A DNA stretch of 64,000 nucleotides, from assembly GCF_963667135.1 (NCBI RefSeq), contig NZ_OY762974.1:1054001-1118000 (forward strand), given 5' to 3'. This document shows, one piece after another, positions 53,255 to 62,984 of the stretch. The number at the start of each line of letters is the position of its first letter. The first letter of the stretch is position 1. The translations under genes were made by a program, and so were the position numbers. Origin of the DNA: an uncultured Macellibacteroides sp. (lineage in GTDB: Bacteria > Bacteroidota > Bacteroidia > Bacteroidales > Tannerellaceae). The notes under the pieces are model-generated. The model was not told the DNA's origin. It saw nothing but the letters and a program-made list of their open reading frames with translations, and did no database searches.

Positions 53255-54183
53255 AATTCCTCGCGATACTTGCTTTCGTCCTTATCAGTAAGAATACTCA
53301 GGTAGCTGCGATAGCGGGATTCGCTGATATAATGATCAGCAACAGCCTCCATTACAGCACATCCAGGCTCATGTCTGTGCGTGCAGTTGCCAAAGCGACA
53401 TGTTTTACTGTGTTTAAATATTTCCGGGAAATAGTGAGATATTTCGGTATCCTCCATTTCAATGGTTCCAAAACCTTTGATTCCCGGGGTGTCGATAATA
53501 TATCCTCCACCTGGCAATTCAAACATTTCTGAAAAGGTAGTGGTATGCATACCCTTGTTATGATATTCGGAGATATTGCCTGTCTTCAGGTTTATTCCCG
53601 GAAGCAATTTATTGATTAAAGTGGATTTACCTACACCGGAATGCCCGGACAGAAGCGTAATCTTACCTTTCATTTCGGCACGCAGCTCGTCAAGCCCATC
53701 TTCTTTACGGGCACAAATCTTCGAACAAGGGTAGCCAATGGATGTATATAAAAGAATCAGCGCTTCCATATACTCGCGATCTTCGTCATTGTAACGGTCT
53801 ATTTTGTTAAACACAAGTTTAACAGGCACACGATATGCCTCGGCTGTGGCAAGGAAACGGTCAATAAACACAGTGGTGGTTATTGGATAATTTACCGTTA
53901 CAATCAGCATTGCCTGATCGAGATTGGCAGCAATGATATGTGATTGTTTGGATAAATTGGAAGCACGGCGGATAATGTAGTTCTTTCGTTCCTCAATTTC
54001 CGTTATAAAAGCTGTCCCTTCGTTATTAATCTCAATGTCGACGCGATCGCCAACTGACACAGGATTTGTACTACGGATATCTTTCAGTCTGAAGTTACCC
54101 TTAAGTTTACTTTCAATTGTCCGGCCATCGTCCGTACGAACCGAATACCAGCTTCCTGTATTTTTAATAACTAATCCTCTCAT
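53251..54183 (-). CDS. rsgA: Ribosome small-subunit-dependent GTPase A
   Basis: A 310-residue circularly permuted GTPase that helps 30S subunit maturation. An OB-fold (about 1-65) precedes the GTPase domain with permuted G-motifs: [10 protein letters not shown] (G4, about 122), [14 protein letters not shown] (G1, about 182), DTPGIKGFG (G3, about 230). A C-terminal zinc knuckle has [14 protein letters not shown] with the Cys-Cys-His-Cys set. All G-motifs are intact. It ends 4 nt into the dgt stop region. Confidence 0.96.
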   Translation of the reverse strand: MRGLVIKNTGSWYSVRTDDGRTIESKLKGNFRLKDIRSTNPVSVGDRVDIEINNEGTAFITEIEERKNYIIRRASNLSKQSHIIAANLDQAMLIVTVNYPITTTVFIDRFLATAEAYRVPVKLVFNKIDRYNDEDREYMEALILLYTSIGYPCSKICARKEDGLDELRAEMKGKITLLSGHSGVGKSTLINKLLPGINLKTGNISEYHNKGMHTTTFSEMFELPGGGYIIDTPGIKGFGTIEMEDTEISHYFPEIFKHSKTCRFGNCTHRHEPGCAVMEAVADHYISESRYRSYLSILTDKDESKYREEF

Positions 54184-54201
54184 ATGTTTATTTTAAAAAC
54201 A

Positions 54202-54224
54202 GAGGCGCCAGAACCTGACGCCTC
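54202..54224 (-). terminator. Terminator after frr
   Basis: GAGGCG pairs with CGCCTC, followed on the minus strand by CTGTTTTT. It lies between the frr stop and the rsgA start, so rsgA probably has its own promoter or depends on read-through. Confidence 0.75.
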
Positions 54225-54231
54225 ATTAAAA

Positions 54232-54792
54232 TTATACAGTCATAATTTCTTTTTCCTTCGCTGCGTAGAGATCGTCTATCTTTTTGATATACTTATCATG
54301 AATTTTCTGCACTTCTGCTTCTGCATCTTTTTCCACATCTTCCGGAATACCCTCTTTTATTCCTTTCTTCAATGCTTCAATAGCATCACGGCGGGCGTTG
54401 CGAACACTAATTTTAGCAGTCTCGGCTTCTTGTTTTGATTGCTTTGCCAGCTGGCGGCGACGTTCCTCTGTAAGAGGAGGGATTCCAAGACGAATTATCT
54501 CTCCGTTATTTTCGGGGGTTATCCCTACTTCGGAGTTCATAATAGCCTTTTCAATTTCTTTGATAAGCGGCTTTTCCCACGGAGTAATGATAATCGTTTT
54601 AGCATCCGGTGTATTTACAGATGCCACATTTGCAAGGGGCACGAGGCTTCCGTAATAAGGAACACGTACTCCATCCAAAATCTTGGGATTGGCCTTGCCG
54701 GCACGAATATGAGCTAATTGTTCATCCAGATGTTCAATCGCGAATGTCATTTTCTCTTCTGCTGCCTTTACGAACTGTTTCGTATCTACCAT
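54232..54792 (-). CDS. frr: Ribosome recycling factor
   Basis: A 186-residue ribosome recycling factor that, with EF-G, splits post-termination ribosomes. Family motifs are [20 protein letters not shown], then [20 protein letters not shown] and [20 protein letters not shown], with conserved helical tail. Length is exactly typical. It is downstream of pyrH, the usual order in bacteria (tsf-pyrH-frr), although tsf is not adjacent here. A promoter with ideal spacing lies directly upstream. Confidence 0.97.
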   Translation of the reverse strand: MVDTKQFVKAAEEKMTFAIEHLDEQLAHIRAGKANPKILDGVRVPYYGSLVPLANVASVNTPDAKTIIITPWEKPLIKEIEKAIMNSEVGITPENNGEIIRLGIPPLTEERRRQLAKQSKQEAETAKISVRNARRDAIEALKKGIKEGIPEDVEKDAEAEVQKIHDKYIKKIDDLYAAKEKEIMTV

Positions 54793-54830
54793 AACTGCTT
54801 ATAAAATTTGATTTTTTGTTTTTCGACTAA

Positions 54831-54861
54831 CAAAAATAAGAAAGTTTTCCGACTTTACAAA
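54831..54861 (-). promoter_or_regulatory. Promoter of frr
   Basis: On the minus strand TTTG (54861-54858) and TATTTTTG (54838-54831) are exactly 19 bp apart, the Bacteroidota optimum. The frr start is about 38 nt further on. Confidence 0.85.
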
Positions 54862-54868
54862 CTCTTTT

Positions 54869-55579
54869 TTAATTATGTACCAAAGTACCTATCTGTTCGC
54901 CACTCATCACTCGTTTAAGATTACCATTTGTATCCATATCGAAGACAATGATGGGAAGGTTGTTTTCTTTACACATCGTTGTGGCAGTAAGGTCCATAAC
55001 CTTAAGCCCGCGTGTATATATCTCGTCGTATGTTATATCTGTAAATTTGGTTGCTGTGGGATCTTTCTCAGGGTCGGCTGTATAGATTCCATCCACCCTT
55101 GTTCCTTTAAGCATCACATCTGCTTCAATCTCTATACCACGTAACGAAGAGCCTGTATCCGTTGTAAAGAAAGGATTTCCGGTTCCGCCGGACATAATTA
55201 CCACATGACCTTTTTCCATCAATTCGATGGCTCGCCATTTGTTGTAAAATTCTCCGATTGGCTCCATACGGATAGCAGTAAGCACACTTGCTTTAACGCC
55301 CAGCGATACCAGAGCAGAACTTAATGCCAGGCTATTGATGACAGTCGCCAACATTCCCATCTGATCTCCTTTTACCCGATCAAAACCTTTGGATGTACCG
55401 CTCAATCCGCGGAAAATATTACCTCCGCCAATTACTATACCAATCTGGATGCCCATTTCAGCAATTTCTTTAATTTGCTCAGCATATTCTGTAAGTCGAG
55501 CCTCATCTATACCATACGACTTACCGCCCATGAGCGATTCGCCACTTAGTTTCAGAAGTATTCTTTTGTATTGAAGCAT
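54869..55579 (-). CDS. pyrH: UMP kinase
   Basis: A 236-residue amino-acid-kinase-fold enzyme that phosphorylates UMP to UDP. The N-terminus is YKRILLKLSGESLMGGKSYG. The phosphate-binding stretch is IGIVIGGGNIFRGLSG; later motifs are DQMGMLATVINSLALSSAL, SGGTGNPFFTTDTGSSLRG and ADVMLKGTRVDGIYTADPEK. Length and motifs match bacterial PyrH. It is upstream of frr with a promoter between, so the two may be transcribed separately as well as together. Confidence 0.97.
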   Translation of the reverse strand: MLQYKRILLKLSGESLMGGKSYGIDEARLTEYAEQIKEIAEMGIQIGIVIGGGNIFRGLSGTSKGFDRVKGDQMGMLATVINSLALSSALVSLGVKASVLTAIRMEPIGEFYNKWRAIELMEKGHVVIMSGGTGNPFFTTDTGSSLRGIEIEADVMLKGTRVDGIYTADPEKDPTATKFTDITYDEIYTRGLKVMDLTATTMCKENNLPIIVFDMDTNGNLKRVMSGEQIGTLVHN

Positions 55580-55611
55580 GAAATCCTTTATTTGTTCATT
55601 TATTATTTTAC

Positions 55612-55642
55612 AAAAGTAAGCTATTTGCTTAATTAAGCAATT
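55612..55642 (-). promoter_or_regulatory. Promoter of pyrH
   Basis: On the minus strand ATTG (55642-55639) and TACTTTTG (55619-55612) are 19 bp apart. The pyrH start is about 33 nt downstream. Confidence 0.75.
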
Positions 55643-55721
55643 ACAATCGGCTGTTTTTTATATATACTAACGCTTAACTCAGACTTAAGAGGATTGTAAT
55701 CAAGGTGTAATCTACCAAAAC

Positions 55722-55806
55722 TACTTTTGTACTAACCAAAACCTTTTTCCTAACTTTATGCGGCGGTTAACATTCAGCGGAGTGTTTGCTGCCGCTTTAT
55801 TATTTA
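55722..55806 (+). other. Candidate small RNA or convergent terminator region
   Basis: On the plus strand TACTTTTG (55722-55729) is followed at 55760-55800 by an inverted repeat (GCGGC...GCCGC with an inner AACA/TGTT pair) and then TTTATTATTT. This is a promoter-like element plus an intrinsic-terminator-like end, with no gene between, so a plus-strand transcript of about 65-70 nt is possible. Alternatively the hairpin only terminates the birA operon from the other strand, although that strand has no T-run. Confidence 0.35.
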
Positions 55807-56531
55807 CAATAACGAACCTCTTTAAATGCATAACGCCTTAAAATGCCGTCCTGAAGTTGCAGCACGAGGTGACCGGTTGGTTCAATATCATAGATTCGGG
55901 CAGTAAATTCTCCATCGTCGTCCGAAAATGGATAATAACCACCCCTCCGGTACAAAGCTTCGCGGTATTTATTGCGTATAACATCTTCTTCGCCTTTCAA
56001 CAGCCGCAAGTACCACTTATATAAAATGGATAGAAACCGGTCAAGCACGTCATCCGCATCATAGACAGATCCAGTAATCTGTGCCAGTGAAACCGGATTC
56101 GGAGCATCGCTTCTAAATTCAAGCTGATTTAAGTTGATCCCGATTCCAATTATAGTCGCGTAAATATTCTTCCCGCAAAGATCGTTTTCAATAAGCATAC
56201 CGCAAATCTTCTTATCCTTCCAGTAAATATCGTTGGGCCATTTTACCGTAATATGATCTGTGTAGGCATCAAGAACCTCCTTAACACTAAGAGCAGCCAA
56301 CTGAGAGAGAACAAACTGCCGGTTGGCTGGAACAGTCTCAGGATAGAGCACAACGCTAAAAGTAAGATTCTTTCCGGCTTCCGACTCCCAGACATTCCCA
56401 ACCTGTCCGCGCCCTGCCGTTTGAAAACCGGCAACTACAACAGAACCTTCTTCAATCTGCCCCGTAGCCATTCTTTCCCGTAGAGCCTTGTTGGTGGAAT
56501 CTGTTTCCTCAATAAAGGTTATGTGCGACAT
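55800..56531 (-). CDS. birA: Biotin-acetyl-CoA-carboxylase ligase
   Basis: A 243-residue biotin protein ligase without the N-terminal DNA-binding domain of E. coli BirA. I chose the ATG at 56531 because it begins one nucleotide after the upstream stop (TGATATG). Key motifs are FIEETDSTNKALRERMATGQ, VVVAGFQTAGRGQVGNVWES (the biotinyl-AMP-binding GRGR region, here GRGQ), and VKWPNDIYWKDKKICGMLIE with the catalytic Lys. It should biotinylate acyl-CoA carboxylases. It cannot repress a biotin operon by itself. Confidence 0.93.
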   Translation of the reverse strand: MSHITFIEETDSTNKALRERMATGQIEEGSVVVAGFQTAGRGQVGNVWESEAGKNLTFSVVLYPETVPANRQFVLSQLAALSVKEVLDAYTDHITVKWPNDIYWKDKKICGMLIENDLCGKNIYATIIGIGINLNQLEFRSDAPNPVSLAQITGSVYDADDVLDRFLSILYKWYLRLLKGEEDVIRNKYREALYRRGGYYPFSDDDGEFTARIYDIEPTGHLVLQLQDGILRRYAFKEVRYCK

Positions 56532-56532
56532 A

Positions 56533-56892
56533 TCAGGGTTTTTCTTTATATTCATCCTGGATTGCACGGGGTAATTTTGCTATCACTTCCCGATAAGAAT
56601 GGTGAATCCAGCGTTTGATTTCAGCCTCCTCCATATCTCTCGTCAGATAAATAGCATTCCAATACTTTTTATTAAAATGAAAAGCCGGAGTTACCGCCTG
56701 GTAGCGGTCTCTTAACTCCTCCACATAATCCGTTGAACACTTCAGCGCAATGTGGGGCTCGTCGGCATCGAGAGGGAGCAACAAATACATTTTATTCTCC
56801 ACTTTAAAGACAAGCGACACATCATCGAACGGGAAACATTCTGTGGTTCCCCTTAACGACAAACAATAGGCTCTTACTTCTTCGATATTCAT
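56533..56892 (-). CDS. MmcQ/YjbR-family protein
   Basis: A 119-residue protein of the YjbR (CyaY-like fold) family. Features are NIEEVRAYCLSLRGTTECFP, FDDVSLVFKVENKMYLLLPL and a C-terminal IYLTRDMEEAEIKRWIHHSY then YREVIAKL. These proteins bind DNA or nucleic acids in some tests; the cellular role is unclear. It is translationally coupled to birA. Confidence 0.9.
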   Translation of the reverse strand: MNIEEVRAYCLSLRGTTECFPFDDVSLVFKVENKMYLLLPLDADEPHIALKCSTDYVEELRDRYQAVTPAFHFNKKYWNAIYLTRDMEEAEIKRWIHHSYREVIAKLPRAIQDEYKEKP

Positions 56893-56909
56893 AGCTTTAC
56901 CAGATATAA

Positions 56910-57278
56910 TTACTTACGCAAGGGCGCATAAAACGCGTCCTCAATATGTTCTGTCTGATAGCCGTTAGAATCTTTAACAACGGCAATTATATCAAAACGG
57001 ATGGATAGATCCATATCGTATTTACGGGCATACACATCCGCAGCGCTCACAATACACTTAATTTTTGCCGAATCAACGGCATCGAGGGGAGAGACAAGAT
57101 AATTTTCCGAACGCGTCTTGACTTCCACCACTACAAGTTCGTTTCCATCAATAGCCACAATATCCAGTTCTTTGTGCCGATACCGCCAATTTTGATGTAA
57201 GATTGTATATCCTTTTTTCTCAAGGACTGTCCGGGCAATATCTTCGCCCTCTTTTCCTGTATTATTGTGTGCAGCCAT
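56910..57278 (-). CDS. YraN-family (UPF0102) endonuclease-like protein
   Basis: A 122-residue protein. The ATG at 57278 fits best: the family opens NTGKEGEDIARTVLEKKGY, and a putative promoter element (TACATTTG, 57300-57293) lies 15-22 nt upstream, so the longer upstream frame cannot be translated from that transcript. The core resembles a Holliday-junction resolvase or PD-(D/E)XK fold: KELDIVAIDGNELVVVEVKT. The function is unproven in vivo. Confidence 0.9.
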   Translation of the reverse strand: MAAHNNTGKEGEDIARTVLEKKGYTILHQNWRYRHKELDIVAIDGNELVVVEVKTRSENYLVSPLDAVDSAKIKCIVSAADVYARKYDMDLSIRFDIIAVVKDSNGYQTEHIEDAFYAPLRK

Positions 57279-57292
57279 AGCTATAATTTGTA

Positions 57293-57300
57293 CAAATGTA
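57293..57300 (-). promoter_or_regulatory. Putative -7 element of the YraN gene
   Basis: TACATTTG on the minus strand, 15-22 nt upstream of the chosen start; no -33 element is evident. Confidence 0.5.
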
Positions 57301-57332
57301 ATCATTTTCTTTTTTATTAGGCCTTTCAGCGT

Positions 57333-57340
57333 TACATTTG
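57333..57340 (+). promoter_or_regulatory. Putative -7 element of the small gene before tadA
   Basis: TACATTTG on the plus strand. The expected transcript start falls almost on the ATG at 57347, so the mRNA may be leaderless. Confidence 0.5.
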
Positions 57341-57346
57341 CATTGT

Positions 57347-57574
57347 ATGAAAAAGGACAGGAAATACGCACACACAAATCCGGGTCAGCCACGGATACAT
57401 AAGATTACCTTTATGCTCAATGAAGACGAGCATAAGGCGGTAGACCGCTACCTGTCCAAATACAAGATAGAGAATAAATCAAGGTGGTACAGAGAGACCA
57501 TCATTTCGCACATTCTGAAAAATCTGGAAGAAGATTATCCAACTCTTTTCCGGGAAAATGAAATGAGAAGATGA
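57347..57574 (+). CDS. Small basic protein coupled to tadA
   Basis: A 75-residue protein. I chose the ATG at 57347; the TTG at 57338 would overlap the promoter element. The N-terminus is Lys/Arg/His-rich (MKKDRKYAHTNPGQPRIHKI), followed by a helical region HKAVDRYLSKYKIENKSRW, which could be ribbon-helix-helix-like. The family is conserved in Bacteroidales, I believe, but the function is unknown. Its TGA overlaps the tadA ATG (ATGA). Confidence 0.7.
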   Translation: MKKDRKYAHTNPGQPRIHKITFMLNEDEHKAVDRYLSKYKIENKSRWYRETIISHILKNLEEDYPTLFRENEMRR

Positions 57575-58011
57575 ATCCACTGACAGACGAATATTTTATG
57601 AAGCAGGCTCTGGCGGAAGCCAGACTTGCGGCCGAAGAAGGCGAAGTTCCTGTAGGAGCCGTTGTTGTTTGCAACAACCAGATTATTGCCCGCGGACATA
57701 ATCAGACTGAACGGCTTAATGATCCTACTGCCCATGCCGAAATGATTGCTTTAACGGCAGCAACCGGGGTATTGGGAGCCAAATATTTACCCGATTGCAT
57801 TTTATATGTTACTGTGGAGCCTTGTATCATGTGTGCGGGAGCCATTGGTTGGGCACAGGTAAGCACAATAGTGTACGGTGCCTCCGACGAAAAAAGAGGC
57901 TTCAGCATCTATGCCCCGAAAGCATTCCATCCCAAAGCCATCGTAAAGAAGGGAATTCTGGAGAAAGAGTGCGCCGATGAAATGGTTTCCTTTTTCAAAA
58001 AGAAACGCTAA
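57571..58011 (+). CDS. tadA: tRNA-specific adenosine deaminase or related nucleoside deaminase
   Basis: A 146-residue zinc deaminase. The active-site motifs are DPTAHAEMIALTAA (His and Glu) and VEPCIMCAGAIGWAQVSTIV (two Cys). TadA converts A34 of tRNA-Arg to inosine. The N-terminus DEYFMKQALAEARLAAEEGE is typical. Some relatives act on guanine, so tRNA specificity is likely but not proven. Confidence 0.92.
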   Translation: MNPLTDEYFMKQALAEARLAAEEGEVPVGAVVVCNNQIIARGHNQTERLNDPTAHAEMIALTAATGVLGAKYLPDCILYVTVEPCIMCAGAIGWAQVSTIVYGASDEKRGFSIYAPKAFHPKAIVKKGILEKECADEMVSFFKKKR

Positions 58012-58017
58012 GGAACA

Positions 58018-58266
58018 TTATTCCTTCACTTCTTCGTAATCGATATACTCTCCGTCCTCTTTGGTAAATAGTTTCTTTTTGGAAGAAACAGGTTCCTCTC
58101 TGGGCGCAGATTGCTGCTGTCTGTTAGCTGAAGAAGCATGACGACGATTCGTTTCTGAGTTTGAAGATCCGAAAAGAACTCTTTTAAATGTTCTTATCAC
58201 AGAGAATCCCAACAACAGAACCAGCAAAAGAAAGAAACCGAAGATTAAAAATAAAAACTTGAACAT
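58018..58266 (-). CDS. DUF4834 family protein
   Basis: An 82-residue protein with one N-terminal membrane helix (FLFLIFGFFLLLVLLLGFSV) and a cytoplasmic, basic and Ser/Gln-rich tail ending FTKEDGEYIDYEEVKE. The family sits next to pssA in Bacteroidales. Its role is unknown. A TATCTTTG element on the minus strand (58300-58293) would start transcription just upstream. Confidence 0.85.
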   Translation of the reverse strand: MFKFLFLIFGFFLLLVLLLGFSVIRTFKRVLFGSSNSETNRRHASSANRQQQSAPREEPVSSKKKLFTKEDGEYIDYEEVKE

Positions 58267-58292
58267 AATTCAATACGTATTGATTCCAGCCA

Positions 58293-58300
58293 CAAAGATA
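58293..58300 (-). promoter_or_regulatory. Putative -7 element of the DUF4834 gene
   Basis: TATCTTTG on the minus strand, between the pssA stop and the DUF4834 start. Confidence 0.5.
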
Positions 58301-58310
58301 CAATGTCTTA

Positions 58311-59012
58311 TTACTTCTTTTTGTTAAAAATAGACAATACTATATATAGAAGTATTGTACCGGATAATCCGAGGAGCCCAAAAAACGAAACAAAGAGTAC
58401 TGCACATACAATCAACATATAGCGCAATTCGTTGCCTTTCCATTTTAAGGACTTTATTTTTAACGAAAACATAGGTACTTCGGACACAAGCAAAAGCGAT
58501 GTAACCAAGGCCAGTACTAGTATAACAAGCGTAAATAGCGAAGGATTAATCTGCAAGACCGGCTGTATCGAATAGGCAACACCAACCCAGAACAAAGCGT
58601 GAGCCGGAACCGGCAAACCGATAAATGAAGTAGTCTGACGTTCGTCTATATTAAATTTTGCCAGTCTTAGGGCAGAAAATGCAGGAATAACAAATGCCCA
58701 GTACGGAACAAATACATTAGCCGTGCCAAAAGGGAGTGAAGGTGCCAGTTGGGTAAGTACCCAGTAAACAACCATTCCGGGAGCAACACCAAAGCTAACC
58801 ACATCGGCCAGCGAATCCAGGTCCTTTCCTATCGGCGAATAGGCGTGCATTAAACGGGCTGCGAAACCATCGAAGAAATCGAATACAGCCGCCAGAATAA
58901 CTAACAATGCCGCTAATAAAAGATTACCCTCCAATGCTGCAACACTTGCGGCGCAGCCGGATACCAGGTTGAAACAGGTAATCGTATTGGGAACGTACTT
59001 CGCTATATTCAT
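58311..59012 (-). CDS. pssA: CDP-diacylglycerol-serine O-phosphatidyltransferase
   Basis: A 233-residue membrane enzyme that makes phosphatidylserine from CDP-diacylglycerol and serine. The CDP-alcohol phosphotransferase motif lies in [20 protein letters not shown] continuing to [15 protein letters not shown], carrying D-x2-DG-x2-AR-x8-G-x3-D-x3-D. Seven to eight hydrophobic segments are present. It overlaps psd by 4 nt, giving the two-step route to phosphatidylethanolamine. It is the Gram-positive/archaeal-like PssA, not the E. coli type. Confidence 0.95.
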   Translation of the reverse strand: MNIAKYVPNTITCFNLVSGCAASVAALEGNLLLAALLVILAAVFDFFDGFAARLMHAYSPIGKDLDSLADVVSFGVAPGMVVYWVLTQLAPSLPFGTANVFVPYWAFVIPAFSALRLAKFNIDERQTTSFIGLPVPAHALFWVGVAYSIQPVLQINPSLFTLVILVLALVTSLLLVSEVPMFSLKIKSLKWKGNELRYMLIVCAVLFVSFFGLLGLSGTILLYIVLSIFNKKK

Positions 59013-59677
59013 TTTTTACTATATAAACGGGCAATCGGTGTTTGATTTCCGGTAACCTTTTGATCCATTTCAACTAATACTTCTGTACCCAGCGGAAGAT
59101 AAATATCCACACGTGATCCGAACTTTATAAATCCCATTTGCTCGTCCACATGACATTTCTCTCCTGCTTTGGCATAGGTAACAATACGTCTGGCCATAGC
59201 ACCTGCTATCTGGCGGGCAAGGATATCCACTCCGTCTTTAGTTGTAACCACCACTGCCGAACGTTCGTTTTCGGTACTGCTCTTAGGCAAATAAGCCGCC
59301 ATAAAACGTCCGTTGTTATGAGATACGTGTTTCACTGTGCCATTAACAGGGAACCAGTTGGCATGCACATTAAACACCGACATAAAGATGGATACCTGCA
59401 ATCGTTTTTCATGAAGTATTTCGTTCTCCATTACTTCCTCAATAGCAACAATGGTACCATCGGCAGGAGCAATAACAAGGCCCTCCGAATCATATGGAAA
59501 GCGGCGAAAGGGACTCCGGAAGAAATTTAACACCAACAGAAAAAATATGGACGACAAGCAACACACAGCATAAAAGAGTGTACTTTTACCTGATGAATAA
59601 TACAACGCTACATTTACTACGAAAAGAATCGTAAATAAAGTAAGTAATATGCCTGTCCCTTCTCTGTGTACTTTCAT
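59009..59677 (-). CDS. psd: Phosphatidylserine decarboxylase
   Basis: A 222-residue enzyme that makes phosphatidylethanolamine from phosphatidylserine. The ATG at 59677 is supported by a promoter element at 59717-59710, which would place the transcript start after the two upstream Met codons. It has two N-terminal hydrophobic stretches, then [16 protein letters not shown] and [16 protein letters not shown]. The autocleavage site is in the C-terminal [17 protein letters not shown], where GS is the cleaved pair giving the pyruvoyl group. It is the short Psd-type protein of Bacteroidota. Confidence 0.93.
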   Translation of the reverse strand: MKVHREGTGILLTLFTILFVVNVALYYSSGKSTLFYAVCCLSSIFFLLVLNFFRSPFRRFPYDSEGLVIAPADGTIVAIEEVMENEILHEKRLQVSIFMSVFNVHANWFPVNGTVKHVSHNNGRFMAAYLPKSSTENERSAVVVTTKDGVDILARQIAGAMARRIVTYAKAGEKCHVDEQMGFIKFGSRVDIYLPLGTEVLVEMDQKVTGNQTPIARLYSKK

Positions 59678-59709
59678 TCCTAATTTCAATCTGTGTATAA
59701 TAATATTTG

Positions 59710-59717
59710 CAAAAGTA
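59710..59717 (-). promoter_or_regulatory. Putative -7 element of the psd-pssA operon
   Basis: TACTTTTG on the minus strand, 33 nt before the chosen psd start. No clear -33 element. Confidence 0.55.
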
Positions 59718-59744
59718 TGCATTTTTTGCGGAAATAAAAAAATA

Positions 59745-62700
59745 TCAGCCATTCACAGCTTCTATTTTAGCTAATTCCACATACCAAATGTTTCCTGACA
59801 CATGCGGATACCCCATTTGACGTACCAATGTGACGTATTCTTTTATTTGAGAAACATATTTTCTATCTTCATGTTTTCCAAATTTATAATCCACAATTAC
59901 CACCCTGTCTTCGAAAATCATAACACGATCGGGACGCTTAGACAAGCCTTTGCCATAAAGGATATCTACCTCATTCAATATACGGGCTGTTCCATCGTAC
60001 CAACCGGCAACCGATGAATCCTGCAGAAGCTCCTCCAACCGGCCGCACAACGATTCGGCTTCCTGTTTGTTTATCACTCCCAACACGCGGTACGACTCAA
60101 CAGACGAAGCAATATCCGCTTTAGTCTGAATGCGACTCAACAGCTCATGCATCAGCGATCCATGTTTACGCTCTTTGTTGTCGAAAAAGAAGCCTTTACC
60201 ATGAAGTCTTAGCTGCAATCTTTCGTTGGGCGAAACCGAAGAGATCCGGTGCATTGGTATTTCATCTACAACGGATGAACCAGCGGCCTTCGCTTCCGGA
60301 TGCCACCATGTTCCCAATTCAAAAACACCTGCTTCAGGATCAAAAGAGGGAGCCAAAGGTTCCAGCGGTTCACCTTCACGGGTAGTTGCATAACCAGCAT
60401 CAGACAAACCATTCCACAACAAATCGGACATGGAACTTATCTTTTCAGGTTTTTTAGGCCGTGGAGAGAATACAATCAGCTCTTCTTTCGCACGTGTAAA
60501 CGCCACATAAAGGGTATTCAGATTATCAATAAACGCATGAAGCTTTTCATTAAAGTAATCGGTGGCAAAGATAGTATTACCCAACACCGCTCCGTAGCGT
60601 ACCGGAACCAGATGCAGCTGATTAAAAGGAGCCTTCGCCGGATGACACCATAAAACAGGTTGTTTGCTGGGCTTATGATCTATTTCCCAATCACCGAACG
60701 GGATAATAACCACCTTAAATCCAAGACCTTTTGATTTATGGATAGTAAGAATCCGTATGGCATTCTGCGCATCAGGCGTAGCAATGGTTTTATTGCTTCC
60801 CGTATCATCCCACCATTTAAGGAAACGCGATATATCAACACTTTCCCTTTGGGTGAACTCGGACACCATATCCATAAAAGCCTGAACAAACACCTGTTCA
60901 TTATCGGGAAACCGGTCATTAAACAAGCGGAACAGACTCTCCGTAATTTCGTAAAGAGACTGATTTCCCAGTGTACGTAATGCCTGAGCCACTTCGGCAG
61001 GGAATTCCTTCAAAGGAATAAAATTGCGTATCCCATCCGTTTCGCCCGCATCGGGTATGGCCAGCGTATACGCATAAAGAGCCAGCGTATAGTTGGTACG
61101 GTCGCCGGGATTACGAAGATAGCGTAGCATAGAAATCAGAAAACGAACTGCAGGCGAACTGCTTATAAACAGTGCTTCATCCGAAATAATATCGTATTTG
61201 TACTTTTCCGAAGGGTGTTCTTCCTTGTAAGCGAGCAAAGAATCAGCAACCATAGCCCCTTCTCTGTTGGTACGAACCAAAATGGCTATTTCTTTTAAGT
61301 TATACCCATTATCCTGTAACTGTTCGAGCACAGAAGGGAGTTTGTTTACGGACTCCTCTTTCCAATCCTGGTCTTCCTGCGAAATGAACTCTACGCGTAC
61401 ATGCCCTTCTTTGTTCCGGAAAGGAGGTGGAACCTGTTGAAAAGATTTATCGTATGCCGACATCATTTTAGTACAATACCGGTCCTTCTGCCCTTTTGAT
61501 AAGGACGAGGCAGAGAGCCCCTCGTTATACATGTCCTGCAAAAGAGCAGGAGCAACCGTAAACAGCGAGTTATTGAAGGCAACGATATGACGGCAACTCC
61601 GCCAGTTCTCTGTCAATGTCTCTTCGTGAAGCTGTTCGGGAGCAAAATCGTATTTAATCTGTTCGTCCAGTAACTTCCAGTCAGAATTCCGGAAACGGTA
61701 AATGCTTTGCTTCACATCTCCTACAATCAGGTTATCTCTGCCGTGCGACAGACTTTCTTCCAGCAGCGGGAGGAAGTTTCCCCATTGCATACCCGAAGTA
61801 TCCTGAAACTCATCAATCATATAGTGATCTACCTGCGTTCCTGTTTTCTCATAGATAAAGGGAGCCTCACTTCCGCCGATAACTTTCGACAGCAACTCGG
61901 TAGTATCTGCAATCAGCATTACATTTTTTTCCTGACGGTATGTGGCAATCTGTGCTGCAATATCGTTCAGAATTCCTAATGTATAATAGTAGCGGACAAT
62001 CTCTTTGGCCGTGTTATAGTCAGTAAGATTGGCAAATAACGTGGCAATCTTCTTGATACAATCATTTAATCCGTCGTCAAAAGCACAACCGATAACTTGT
62101 CTTAATCCATTGTCCGTTTTAGCCGTAAAGCAACCCTCAAGATTATCGGCCAGTCCAACAAACGTATTGCTGGGTTCCTTCATCTCCCCATCGATCAGTT
62201 TTGTAAAGAAATTAAGCGGCGAGCGGCTGCCCCCTTTAAAGTCGGACGTTTGCAACGCGTACTGGTCAAGCACCGCCATCCCTTCTCTACCTAAATCCCG
62301 GGCTTCCGACTCTACCGAACGAATAATGGCAAACAGCTGGTTCTTATAAGACTCCAACGCTGTTTTATCTTCAATATCTTTGGCTACATCGGCACTAAAA
62401 GCTTTGTAGCTCTCTTTAAATACTTCGCGTGAAAGAGCAGCAATGTCCCTCCGCAGATTCCACTCGCCACCGGCTTCCACCTTATCGGCGGCAAAACGGA
62501 GCAACCAGCCCAACAGCTCTTTGCTTTCGGGCTTCTCCAGACCACTTAGCAGGTTATCAATCGCCTCGGTAAGCACCAGTTCCTGATCCATTTCAATTCC
62601 ATAACCGCCCTGCAGACCAATCTCGCGGGTAAAAGCCCTCATGGTTTGCTGAAAGAAGCGATCTATTGTGCTTATATTGAAAGCGGAATAATCGTGCAGA

Positions 62701-62978
62701 ATAGCAATCAGAATCCGTTTGGCCCGAGCACGAACCTGTGCCTCATCCAGTTTAAACTGATCAGAAAGCGAAGAAACGTAATCGGATTTACGCCCGGACG
62801 ACAGGATAAAAAGTTCTTCCACAATCCGACTTTTCATCTCATCGGTAGCCTTGTTGGTAAAAGTTACAGCCAAAATATGGCGGTACGCACCTGGCGAAGC
62901 AAACAGAAGTTTAAGATACTCTCCCGTAAGCTTATGTGTTTTTCCCGCGCCAGCAGAAGCTCTGTATACCGTCAGCAT
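59745..62978 (-). CDS. UvrD/Rep-family helicase with C-terminal nuclease domain (AddA-like)
   Basis: A 1077-residue helicase-nuclease for double-strand-break processing. Walker A is [20 protein letters not shown] at the very N-terminus. Further SF1 motifs are [40 protein letters not shown] (Walker B), [33 protein letters not shown] and [16 protein letters not shown]. The C-terminal PD-(D/E)XK nuclease is indicated by [10 protein letters not shown] and [11 protein letters not shown]. The usual AddB-type partner is not visible here; it may lie elsewhere or beyond the window. Confidence 0.93.
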   Translation of the reverse strand: MLTVYRASAGAGKTHKLTGEYLKLLFASPGAYRHILAVTFTNKATDEMKSRIVEELFILSSGRKSDYVSSLSDQFKLDEAQVRARAKRILIAILHDYSAFNISTIDRFFQQTMRAFTREIGLQGGYGIEMDQELVLTEAIDNLLSGLEKPESKELLGWLLRFAADKVEAGGEWNLRRDIAALSREVFKESYKAFSADVAKDIEDKTALESYKNQLFAIIRSVESEARDLGREGMAVLDQYALQTSDFKGGSRSPLNFFTKLIDGEMKEPSNTFVGLADNLEGCFTAKTDNGLRQVIGCAFDDGLNDCIKKIATLFANLTDYNTAKEIVRYYYTLGILNDIAAQIATYRQEKNVMLIADTTELLSKVIGGSEAPFIYEKTGTQVDHYMIDEFQDTSGMQWGNFLPLLEESLSHGRDNLIVGDVKQSIYRFRNSDWKLLDEQIKYDFAPEQLHEETLTENWRSCRHIVAFNNSLFTVAPALLQDMYNEGLSASSLSKGQKDRYCTKMMSAYDKSFQQVPPPFRNKEGHVRVEFISQEDQDWKEESVNKLPSVLEQLQDNGYNLKEIAILVRTNREGAMVADSLLAYKEEHPSEKYKYDIISDEALFISSSPAVRFLISMLRYLRNPGDRTNYTLALYAYTLAIPDAGETDGIRNFIPLKEFPAEVAQALRTLGNQSLYEITESLFRLFNDRFPDNEQVFVQAFMDMVSEFTQRESVDISRFLKWWDDTGSNKTIATPDAQNAIRILTIHKSKGLGFKVVIIPFGDWEIDHKPSKQPVLWCHPAKAPFNQLHLVPVRYGAVLGNTIFATDYFNEKLHAFIDNLNTLYVAFTRAKEELIVFSPRPKKPEKISSMSDLLWNGLSDAGYATTREGEPLEPLAPSFDPEAGVFELGTWWHPEAKAAGSSVVDEIPMHRISSVSPNERLQLRLHGKGFFFDNKERKHGSLMHELLSRIQTKADIASSVESYRVLGVINKQEAESLCGRLEELLQDSSVAGWYDGTARILNEVDILYGKGLSKRPDRVMIFEDRVVIVDYKFGKHEDRKYVSQIKEYVTLVRQMGYPHVSGNIWYVELAKIEAVNG

Positions 62979-62984
62979 CTGCGA

